The notes beneath the pieces were generated by a model that saw nothing but the letters and a program-made list of their open reading frames with translations, was not told the DNA's origin and searched no databases. 64,000 nucleotides of DNA, from positions 4,222,001-4,286,000 of the forward strand of contig CM073569.1 of NCBI GenBank assembly GCA_037074615.1, in the 5' to 3' direction. Both the position numbers and the translations under genes were made by a program. Origin of the DNA: Leucaena leucocephala (taxonomy: Eukaryota > Streptophyta > Magnoliopsida > Fabales > Fabaceae). How positions within the stretch are numbered: the first letter of the stretch is position 1; each line of letters begins with the position of its first letter. Positions 49,128 through 57,810 of this stretch are shown here, piece after piece.

Positions 49128-49711
49128 AAATTATTTAGAGAAAAAGACAATAAAAGGTATTTTGAAATTAAAAAGGATAAAAATGGCCTCTGAATTTCAA
49201 AAAGTATAAATTGGGCAGGAGACCCAATCTGTCATTTGCAAATTCCTGTGTAGAGTTGCAAATGCCATTATGAGAGTTGCAAATACTATTGGCAGAGTTA
49301 CAAACAATCCTTTATAAACTTGAGGCAAAAGACGAAATTATATTTTTTATAACTCTGTCAATAGTATTTGCAACTTTGTCAATGATATTTATAACTCTGC
49401 CAATAGTATTTGTAACTCTGTCAATGGTATTTACAACTTCCATAATGGTATTTGTAACTTTGTCAATGGTATTTACAACTCTGCCAATAGTATGTGTAAC
49501 TCCCATAATGATATTTGTAACTCTGCCAATGATATTTACAACTCCTATAATGATATTTACAACTCCCATAATAGTATTTGATCTCTACACAGGAATTTAT
49601 AAATGACAGATTGGACCTCCTGCCCAATCTATCCTTTTTAAAATTCAGAAGCCTTTTTGTCTTTTTTAATTTCAAAATATCTTTTTCTGTCTTTTTCCCA
49701 ATTATTTATAG
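49128..49711. mobile_element. Fold-back element carrying a 21-bp minisatellite
   Basis: The outer arms (about 49128-49255 and 49582-49711) are inverted and similar over about 125 bp, with shared blocks such as 'tattttgaaatta', 'ttgggcaggag', 'ccaatctgtcattt' and 'aaattcctgtgtagag'. Inside the right part lie eleven head-to-tail 21-bp units; the left part holds about two and a half of the same units inverted (49257-49306). About 585 bp in all, without recognisable coding. No target duplication was identified. Confidence 0.75.
49351..49581 (+). repeat. 21-bp tandem repeat, 11 copies
   Basis: Exactly 231 bp made of eleven imperfect 21-bp units of the form aactctgycaatagtatttry. Because 21 is a multiple of three, one frame stays open and encodes a seven-residue periodic product (TLSIVFA-like, within an ORF at 49277-49606); the antisense frame is open as well. 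This is expected of a codon-multiple repeat and is not evidence of a gene. Confidence 0.9.
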
Positions 49712-51586
49712 TCTTCCTAGTTATTTCTAAAAAAAAGCAATGAAATTTATTAAAAGCAAATGAGTTAATAATTTTCATAATCTAATTTTTTATTTAGCGA
49801 AGGGTATCCTACCCTTTCCAAACTTATAGTGTAAAGAGTTTTTTTTTAACAAGGATATTTCTCAAGATTCGAACTTGTATTTTTCTCCTTATGGGAGTGA
49901 GGCTGCTTGTGACCTTAATCAAGGGTTTATTAGCTCAAAATCCAAATTCTTTGCTTTGATACAACTTTTGTGTGTGAGAGAAATAAGAACCAGCAAGATT
50001 AAATCTAACAGAAAAGACTAATCTTTTACAATGTAGTAAACTAATATTTAAATCTCCGTTGAAAAAATATTTGTTTAGCAGTATTTCACAAGATTGCCTC
50101 AAGGAGAATATATGTTCTTGTACTTAGAAAAAAGAAGGAAAGAACTTGCGTGGGTAGGTATGCATATAATGAATATAAGAGTTTTTGTTAATTGCTTGAC
50201 TTTGACTATGACTTGTGAGGTGGGGAGGAACAAGCCATGGATAAACAATAACGCCGTGCCATATCCGCCATGCTCCCTCAGTCAAGTCGTCTCTCTATTT
50301 TCAACACTTAACACCCTAATTATACTTCAAACAAGTTTCTTTTCTCTTGAAAAAGAAAAATTTGATTGATTTAGCTTGTTTACTTGACTTTAGGAGCTTT
50401 TTTAGTTCGTTGACGGAACTGATACGAAAATCCCAAAATAACTCCATTGACTCTGATAACAGAACCCATCAGTTTCCAACAGCATCAATGTTTCTGTAAC
50501 TGACCAGAATGAAGAATCCAAGCTCTTGGGCCTTGACATTGTCAAACTCAATTAATGTCATTACCAACAGATCAGTCCAACAGCTTCTTAGTAAAAAGGG
50601 AATGAGTGAGGAAAGAAGGGTTTCTACCATTAGTGGCTTGAGAAGAAGAATCCAATCAATCAAAATTTGCCAAGTTTTGATGATTAAGTCACAAGAAAGG
50701 GAAGTTGAAGCTTTGAAGGATCAAGGAGTTACTGAATTTGAAATAAGTTGCGGATAAGAGAGAACCCAGAGAATCCTGGCTCGAAAGGCAATCCATATGT
50801 TAAAATCTAAATCAAGCCCTAATTCCAAAGAAATACTCCACAAAATAGAACAGACGCAACATCACTTGGCTTTCACAATGTCCACTTTGTAACCGATTTC
50901 CCATTTATATGGTTTTCATCCATGTGGGCATTTGCCTTTAACTTTAAAGCAGACAAACAATTCTAGACCGTCTTTTGTTATCAAAATGCTCCACTAATAA
51001 AAGGGTACGAGCTTTCCAAAAATTTAATTACTAAAATGTTCTAAACAATATAAACTTATTAATTTCTATTCTGAAACTTATTATTATGAGTTTCTTAATT
51101 GTCATTATTTTGTAATATTACAAAAGTTATATATTGTCATGCATTTATTAATCAATTTCATAATGAAGTATAAGATTTATACTAAAATATTTTTCATTTA
51201 CAAATATATATTAGGTGTACACCAAATGAGCCTGCGACTACAACGTGAAATCTACGAAGTCCCTGTCATTCGTAACACTGATAACAAAGATTAATAATGA
51301 TACCGAATAAAAACAGAGCATTACTCTAAAATGTGCATCCAAGAATCCAAGTAGAATAGAACGATGTTGTCCATGATGTCTGCCATATTTTAATTAATAA
51401 AAAGTTATACACTGGAGAATGTTTGAAAAATGGCAAGCAAACAGAAATTTTCCGAATAAACTAATGACTCAAGGTAAAACAGGAATTGAGAAAGGTCAAT
51501 ATGTCAAAATTGTGAATTTTTCCCCAGAAGAAAACCCTCCACCCTAAAAAGAAAGGAAAACCTGTATTTCTCGTCTTCATGATAGC
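49712..51586. other. Intergenic with a few unresolved pieces
   Basis: A tRNA-like B-box motif on the minus strand (complement of 'caagattcgaactt', about 49863-49876) next to a T run at 49841-49849 suggests a SINE fragment. The 82-aa plus ORF at 50509-50757 sits in a less AT-rich patch (50400-50760) that might be a decayed exon, but I recognise no domain. Nothing else is supported. Confidence 0.4.
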
Positions 51587-51590
51587 ATAT

Positions 51591-51973
51591 TGTCATGGGT
51601 GACTGTTGGAGTCCCACATCGGATAGGTGTGGAGGGGTCCTGGGCTATATAAGCGTGGCGCTGCACACCCTGTACGAACCGGTTTTATGGGGAGAGAGTA
51701 ATGGCCACGTGACAAGTGGTATCAGAGCCGACCCGCTCCGACTCCGATGTCTCGCCAAGCGCCCCTCGAGGTGTGGGGACCCTCGAAGGTGTGGGGTAGG
51801 CAGGGGGCCCCACTGTGACGAGGGCGTCACAGGATTGGGTGGGGGAGAATGTCATGGGTGACTGTTGGAGTCCCACATCGGATAGGTGTGGAGGGGTCCT
51901 GGGCTATATAAGCGTGGCGCTGCACACCCTGTACGAACCGGTTTTATGGGGAGAGGGTAATGGCCACGTGACA
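51591..51973 (+). mobile_element. TRIM (terminal-repeat retrotransposon in miniature)
   Basis: Two direct 124-bp terminal repeats (51591-51714 and 51850-51973) differ at one position. Each starts TGTCA and ends TGACA. Two bases after the first repeat comes TGGTATCAGAGC (51717-51728), the primer-binding site complementary to initiator tRNA-Met; just before the second repeat is a purine tract, gggtgggggagaa (51837-51849). The 135-bp interior has no coding capacity. Flanks share a 4-bp 'atat' (51587-51590 and 51974-51977). Each LTR has a TATATAA. It would need enzymes from another element to move. Near-identical LTRs mean recent insertion. It is GC-rich compared with its surroundings, so ORFs across it are spurious. 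Confidence 0.93.
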
Positions 51974-52011
51974 ATATGCTGAGGTGGTGAATAATTTTTT
52001 CCCTTCAACAG

Positions 52012-52103
52012 GGGTAGGAAGGCAGGTGGTGAATATTCCCTCATTTATGGAGAGGGTAGACTCACAAAAACACATTGACTTCTCACTAACGAGTCCATTT
52101 GGT
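52012..52103 (+). pseudogene. RPS9: Ribosomal protein S9 (uS4) fragment, C-terminal exon
   Basis: Reading from 52014 gives 'VGRQVVNIPSF' and 'SQKHIDFSLTSPFG', the conserved C-terminal part of cytosolic 40S ribosomal protein S9. It is preceded by a good intron 3' end (T-rich tract then ACAG at 52008-52011), so this is a genomic exon and not a processed copy. The match stops at about 52103, where an N-terminal S9 fragment in the opposite orientation begins; the in-frame TAA at 52110 comes from that junction. The basic tail of S9 is missing. The TRIM lies 38 bp upstream, that is, inside the former intron. Confidence 0.85.
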
Positions 52104-52479
52104 GAACGGTAAGAGCCAAGACGTAATCGAGTTTGTTCTGACTCTCATCAAGCAGACCGTACCTGTTCAGCTTCCTAAGAAGAGCTTCACCCGACGAGGA
52201 TTCTTCTCATCGAGCGTGAGAAGCATTCTAGCCGCGTTACGTATCCGGCTGAACACATATTGAACCCTCCACAACTCCCTCTTGCAGCGAAGGCCGTACT
52301 CTCCTACGAGCTTGAGCTCGTGATCTAGACGCTCCTTTTCATAGGGAAGACGAGTCTTCTTGAAGGTTTTTCCATCTGCATTGCCACCGAATGTCACTCA
52401 CCAGATTTCAAACTATGAAAACAACAAAATCGGAGGAGAAATGGCACTTACAGTTTCTATAGAACGAGACGTGCACCAT
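52104..52479 (-). pseudogene. RPS9: Ribosomal protein S9 (uS4) fragment, N-terminal part with intron
   Basis: Minus strand: exon 1 (52479-52452) encodes 'MVHVSFYRN', then a 76-bp intron with GTAAGT and TGCAG borders (52451-52376), then exon 2 encoding 'YGKTFKK', 'YEKERLDHELKLVGEYGLR', 'CKRELWRVQY' and 'SRIRNAARMLLTLDEKNPRR'. A deletion of about 10 bp near 52189 removes the 'IFE' codons and shifts the frame; S9 homology then resumes ('GEALLRKLNRYGLLDE', ending 'LDYVLALTV') and stops at about 52104. The middle of S9 (about 45 residues) is absent and the C-terminal exon sits on the other strand. Known role of intact S9: a small-subunit protein important for decoding accuracy. This copy cannot make it. 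The 5' flank upstream of the ATG is retained and could still be transcribed. Confidence 0.9.
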
Positions 52480-52785
52480 GGCGACCTACTCGTCACTCCC
52501 CAAGCCCGCCAAGAACAGAAGCAGGGTTTTCGAAGATGTTATATAACAAATTATTTTCCTTTTTCGGGATGAAAAAAGGCTTTGTGTTTTGCTTACAAAA
52601 ACCTTTTTGGGCCTGTAACAAATAATTGAAATACTTGGATCAAGAATGAATAGATGATATGGGTTGGCTTAATTAGAATTGGGTATGCTCGGGTTGGGTT
52701 TAGTTATTCTAATGGAATGAAAATTTTTCATTGTCTATATAAACAAAAAGTATCTTCACCAATCCTATTTAGTGCCTCAGGCACA
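52480..52785. other. S9 fragment 5' flank and intergenic
   Basis: The first 80-100 bp read like an S9 leader on the minus strand ('GAAAACCCTGCTTC', 'GGCGGGCTTGGGGAG'). The rest is AT-rich and unassigned. Confidence 0.4.
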
Positions 52786-53264
52786 AAATTATAGTTTTAA
52801 AATAATTTTTAGCCTCAATTTTAGTTCGAAATTTTTTTAAAATAAACAGTAATATTTGTTCAAAAAAGCTTTTAGACTAAGCCATAGTTTAAAACTAAGG
52901 TTTTAGATAAGCTACTGAGACTAGTTTTTGAAACAGTAAAAAAATTTATGAATTATCTAATTAATATTTTACTCTTGCTTTTTCTTATGCTATCTCTCTT
53001 CTCTCATCTTTTTTTTCTACCTACTCTCCTATCTCCTTTCTTCTCTACTTTCTCTCATCTCTCCCCTCTTTTTTTTACCTTCTCTCTTCTCTCTTACTTT
53101 TAATAAAGTCATACCTGATAATTTTTCAATTACAAAAGTCATTTTAACAATAACTATTCAAACACTCATTTATTCAAAACTATTTTTTTTTCATAAGCTC
53201 TTCTCCAAAAGCTGTACAAATTTTTTTTTATAAGCCTTTTTCTAAACTCTTATCCAAACATGCC
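52786..53264 (+). mobile_element. MITE-like repeat, family A, copy 3
   Basis: Same orientation as 4637-5106. It ends with 'cttatccaaacatgcc' (52786-53264 by alignment), shares 'gtttaaaactaaggtttta', has a longer pyrimidine-rich core (53000-53095), and lacks a clear left terminus. Confidence 0.6.
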
Positions 53265-54197
53265 TTTAATCCAAGAGAGAATAACAATTAAGAATTCTAT
53301 AAGAAAATTAATACAAAAATCAGGATCTGTTTACGATTAAAATTTGAATTTTATAACTCAAAATTCTAAATTTACATTAATATTTGGTCCCTAATATTTT
53401 TACAAAATCGTTAAATGTTATTCTTCCTTAATCTAATTGCTTCTTTTCAGGAATAGCTTTCTTTATTTTTTTTTTGGCGACACCATAAATCTTTTAACAG
53501 TTAAATTACCATATCAACTCCATTTTCTAAAACAAGCCTACATTTTGGGTTCAAGTCGAACCGTAGATCTTGCATGGAGCTCGGATAATCCGAGACGTCA
53601 GGTGCGGAGTGTAAAAGGAGCTTTGATAAAATTCTTAGTTACAATGGCCAGATAGTTGAAAATGTTATTCCATGTGAAGCGAGTACATGGACAAAAAGGA
53701 CAGTAAATCGGTGACTAACTTCCTAAAACAAGTAAACAAAATTTAAGTTCTTTAAGTGATTTAGTCTTCTCTCTTTTTTTTTAAAGCATGTAAGGCATTT
53801 TCACAAAGTCTAAAAGCTTGAATTTCGTCTGCTATACAACAGGCCAGAGGGAATGGAACATTGCAACAGATGCTCCAGCTGCATTCGCAGTGTTTAATAG
53901 ACGAATAGTACACACACAGCTAAGATGCAGCTATACTGGACCATGAGTACAAAAAAATGTTTCTTCCTCCTCATCTTTGCTCTTTATTTTTTTCCCCATC
54001 TCAGTTTACGATTTTGGGGAATATTAAAAGTTCTTCCTATGCCTTCATCTAATTTTCATATTCTACTGTCAACACGGACCTTCAATTTCAGGAGAGGAGG
54101 AGAGTGAGAAGGAGAAGATAAGAGAATTTACAGTTTCCAGAGGGTCAGAATTGTGTGAAGATTTCTGTTGTTCCAAGGAATTGTTGCTTGCAGCATT
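53265..54197. other. Intergenic and PRAF 3' flank
   Basis: No gene supported. A less AT-rich patch (53530-53650) gives a 72-aa ORF without recognised domain. The last few hundred bases are expected to be the 3' UTR side of the minus-strand PRAF locus. Confidence 0.4.
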
Positions 54198-56613
54198 CTA
54201 TGTAGCAACTACATTGTGCCGCTCCAGAACTTTGGTCCCATTTTCAGCCCACCACTTTTCAGCTTCCTGTTCTGAGAAATGTTTCTGACTACAAAATCAA
54301 CTTTGGAATCAGTATACAATAAATAAATATATTTTTATAAATAAAATAAAACAATTACAGTTTGCTTCCTCTTTCATAAATATTTTTACGAACAAAATAC
54401 ATAGATACCCGAAACGCAATCGTTTAAGTTCGTTACCACCACCTGGCAAGGAGGACAAACTTACGTATACACCTGGTTCATCTTGCACCACCCACTCTAA
54501 TTTTCCACTCTGTGCTTTGGAAATACTAGGCAATATCCGATTTTCTGCACTGCTGTTGGACTCAGTTTCAGGAGTGATACTGTTTGTTATATGGCTCTCA
54601 TTTAAAGGCTGATTTAGAACATTAGAGGCGATTTCTGCAGAGAAGTCTGCACTAGAGTTCGAAATACCTCCTTCTGGCACTCTTTGTACCATGTCCTTCC
54701 ACTGTAAGACAATTTAGCATCCCCAACATTAGAGATAACTAATCAAAGCAAATGGCTGCACAAATCAATAGCTTTCCAACAGTCCTGCTCCTCTTTGCAC
54801 CACAAGACGTAAGGTATATAATGATGGATTCATGATCACAATTATAATATACTACGTTGTCATCATTTTTAATATTTCAACAGGTCCAAGCGTGTTCGGA
54901 GCATATTACATGTTTTGTCACAAATAGAACTTCAACCCCTTGCCTTGCGTTATATGAAGCTAGGCATGAAATAGTTAGTCATCCTCATCCCCTGGGTAGA
55001 AATTGACTGAGTTCACAGCTTTTTAAAAAAATAATAATAATCATACCGTCTAAGTGCTAATAGACGACTATAATACCTCAAAGTCCATGAATAACTAAAA
55101 TTTAAAAAATAAAAAGGCTCCACTCATAATGCAGATATTTCAAGTATGTCTACCAAAATTATCAGCAATCAATACATGAGTCATCTATCATCTATCAATC
55201 AAAAAATACCATAGCAATCCAATGGTCGAGTTACTATAAATGATCTCGTCAAGAACAGAAGCTTTTTTAGAAGGATTAAAATTAAATTTTGGAGGTGATT
55301 GATGCATGTAGTCCAACCTCCCACCTCATATGTATATATTAAGTTGTTCTTTTCCTTGTCCCCCTAATGCAGGTTGTATCATGTAACGGCCTATATCTCA
55401 TCCATAAATTAGGTCCGCCACATGGCAGTCATTGATCAGCCCCCCAAAGTACAGTTTCCTTATATTCATAAACAGAGTGAACCAAATTCAATTTAGCCAG
55501 CCATAACTGTAAAACTGAAAATAAATAATAAGGAGCGAAGTCCCTGACATAAGAACACTCAACCTGATCAGTCAGTGACTTTATAACCTCTTTAGCAGAT
55601 TTAAACTTCTCGGCTTCTTCTGCTGCTACTGCAGTCACTTCCTTTAATTGCTTTGATGTCCTCTCCAGTTCAGCCTCAAGATGCTTGGATTTAAGAGTAA
55701 GATATTCAACCTAAGCAGTATAATTAATCAGTTCCAAGATGGAGTAAGCTTGAAGCATTTACATCATACTCAGGATTAAGTAATCAAAACAATTTTAGAA
55801 AATTTTAAGCATTTAGATTTTTTTTTTTTTTGGCTCAACTTTTTTTTCCTGGTAAGCTGTAAAAATATACATAGACTGGATTTCAATCCTATGAGTGCAA
55901 CCTATCAGATGGAGATATGAACGCTTAAAACTACCAAGGGACAGGTGTTCAGGAAACACACAGAAGTTCCATAAGCCAGCCCCATATATATAAGCAACCT
56001 ATGATAATGTATTTAATATGCATGATGCCTTAGAAGTGATTTCTGATCAAATTAAGAAGCAAAACTAGTGCGTCCAACAACAGAACCTCATAGGAAGGTG
56101 GTTTGCAGTCTGCAGACGTCTAAAGGATTGGAGAAAACTTTAGAATGACACGCAAACCTTTTGTCATCAAATTCATGCATTGGAATGTACAAGTTTACCG
56201 GTGTTTCAAAGGCAACTAATGGCTTATTAGTGAGCTAATAGCAGAATCAGTTAGTAAATTATTCAGGCAGTATTCACAACTACCTGATCTATACAAGGCA
56301 CACTATATGAGTGATACTACTTCTAGATATAATAGGAGGAAAACTAGCATCTTTTTCATTGTCTTTTTTGTGCAGTCTCTTTCATTATGTCTATGGATAA
56401 AGAACCTCTCCCTCCCTCTCTCCTCTCTCTCGTTTCCTGCTTTGGATCAATTTGCATGAATCAAGCCTCAAAGCAACAATCCAGGCCTCATGATGGCACC
56501 AAAAAACTCAAGCTCAATATCGGATGACCAATTCAATCAATGCATAAGATGAATAAGTTTTGAAGTGGGAGAAATAATACAATTCATAGCTCACATTGAA
56601 TGTGTTGCACTGG

Positions 56614-57512
56614 AATAGCATAAAATGGAGGAGTAAGAAGCAACCTGATTTTGCTAAAACAAGTGTTGAAGCAGAATTTCAAGCCATAACACCAGATACT
56701 TGTGTAAAGCAATGTGGATACTGAGACTCATTAGGGACCTAAATTTTAACGCCAGTATGCCAATGGAGTCACAAAGAATCTGTTAGGACCACTTTTTGGA
56801 AACTAAGAAAAGGGAAAACATCTTTTGTTGGTTAGACCTTTGATTTAACATTTTGGAGAAAGGAATAGAAAAGTAGGGTAGCTATACGGTTGCTATGGGA
56901 GGGTTAAGTTGGGGACTGTGAGAGTCACTTTTTGGGGTCTATAAATCTTCTCTTTGGTTAAGCAGAAGGGCAGGGAAGAATTTGGAATTGGCTTGGCTCT
57001 TTGGGGAGTGGAGAGTGCCACCTCTCGATAGCCTGGCAAATCTGTTGTGTCTATGTTCTTGTGAATTTCTGTGTTGTTGTGAGTGTTATGCCTAGGTATG
57101 TAACTTGTATCCTTTGTTCATTGTTATCTGTGGTGTTGTATTCAGTGATGGTATATCAGTCTCGTATAACAGAGGAGGTTTCATCTTTAATGTATTGTGT
57201 CTTTCCTTGTAATAGCAGTATCAATCTCAAATTATTTCCATCTTCTTGTTGTTTATTTCTGTCCTTGTATTATTATTGTCTCATTTAAGAAGAGTGTCAT
57301 AACAGAATCCTATCAATCAAGATAAGACAAAGCAAGTGAAGATAGATAGGTGTCTTATCAAAGAAAACACTAAGCCAGGTCTCATGGTGTCAAATTATAT
57401 TTTTAACAATTCTCAAGTAGCAGATGAGTGACAAAGAGGTTCTCAAGGATCAGGTTTAAGGAATTAACTAACAAGTTGTGAATGTTCAACATTTACTCCC
57501 CAACTTGAGGAG
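56614..57512 (+). mobile_element. Decayed Ty1/Copia pol fragment (RNase H end), interrupted
   Basis: Plus strand, antisense to the host gene. Before the solo LTR: 'WRSKKQ', 'SVEAEFQAITPD'. After it: 'DKTKQVKIDRCLIKEN', 'SQVADE', then after a frameshift 'RFKELTNKL', a stop in place of Gly, 'MFNIYSPT', matching the end of Copia RNase H. The usual purine tract then follows ('cttgaggag'), next to a likely LTR start at 57513. Stops and frameshifts show it is long dead. Gag, integrase and the 5' LTR are absent. Confidence 0.8.
56781..57304. mobile_element. Solo LTR nested in the Copia fragment
   Basis: A 524-bp segment starting TGTTAGGACC and ending TCATAACA (terminal TGTTA/TAACA inverted), flanked by a perfect 5-bp duplication, gaatc (56776-56780 and 57305-57309). 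It splits the Copia RNase H reading, which resumes after it. A TATA-like 'ctataaat' lies near 56938-56946. No second LTR or interior is present, so it is a solo LTR left by recombination between two LTRs. The 95-aa ORF inside is incidental. Confidence 0.88.
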
Positions 57513-57547
57513 TGTTGTTTGCCACAGTGTTTCAGTGAAACTGCTGC

Positions 57548-57578
<31 letters not shown>

Positions 57579-57810
57579 GGCAGAGAATTCAGAACTTAAT
57601 CTGATAACAAACAACATAATCAGAGTCCTAGGCCCCTTTATTTATACAGGTCTAAAGCCTAACGGACAAGTCACATATTAATCTGATAACAAACAACATA
57701 ATCAGAGTCCTAGGCCCCTTTATTTATACAGGTCTAAAGCCTAACGGTCAAGTCACATATATCTAAGGCATAACTAACTAACTCTTACTCCCCTTTGTAT
57801 TTGCATAACA
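57513..57810 (+). mobile_element. Probable 3' LTR of the Copia element
   Basis: It directly follows the purine tract after the Copia stop, starts TGTTG and ends CATAACA. It includes a (GA)n tract (57549-57578) and an 82-bp tandem duplication (57597-57760). The 5' LTR is missing, so the borders cannot be confirmed by comparison. Confidence 0.55.
57597..57760. repeat. 82-bp tandem duplication
   Basis: Two adjacent 82-bp copies (57597-57678, 57679-57760), both beginning 'taatctgataacaaac', identical except for cggacaag versus cggtcaag. Near-identity implies a recent duplication, or an assembly artefact, inside an otherwise decayed element. Confidence 0.9.

Noticed and set aside
49351..49581. 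Regular short repeats resembling a CRISPR array
   Set aside because: The units are directly adjacent with no unique spacers, they diverge, and the context is plant nuclear DNA.
49277..49606. 109-aa ORF with repeated TLxxVF heptads that could look like a membrane or amyloid-like protein
   Set aside because: The periodicity comes from the 21-bp DNA tandem repeat, the antisense frame is equally open, and there is no promoter or homologous domain.
50509..50757. 82-aa ORF, Ser/Arg-rich with an amphipathic end
   Set aside because: No recognised domain, promoter or splice context; kept only as an unresolved patch.
51595..51861. 88-aa plus ORF and overlapping minus ORFs in GC-rich DNA
   Set aside because: They lie wholly inside the TRIM element; LTRs, primer site and purine tract explain the sequence.
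52012..52479. Interpreting the S9 remnant as a processed (LINE-type) pseudogene with 5' inversion by twin priming
   Set aside because: Intron borders are retained, there is no poly(A) tail, and the order of sense and antisense parts is opposite to that expected from twin priming.
57001..57288. 95-aa Cys/Val-rich ORF with membrane-like segments
   Set aside because: It lies inside the solo LTR, which has clear ends and a target duplication.
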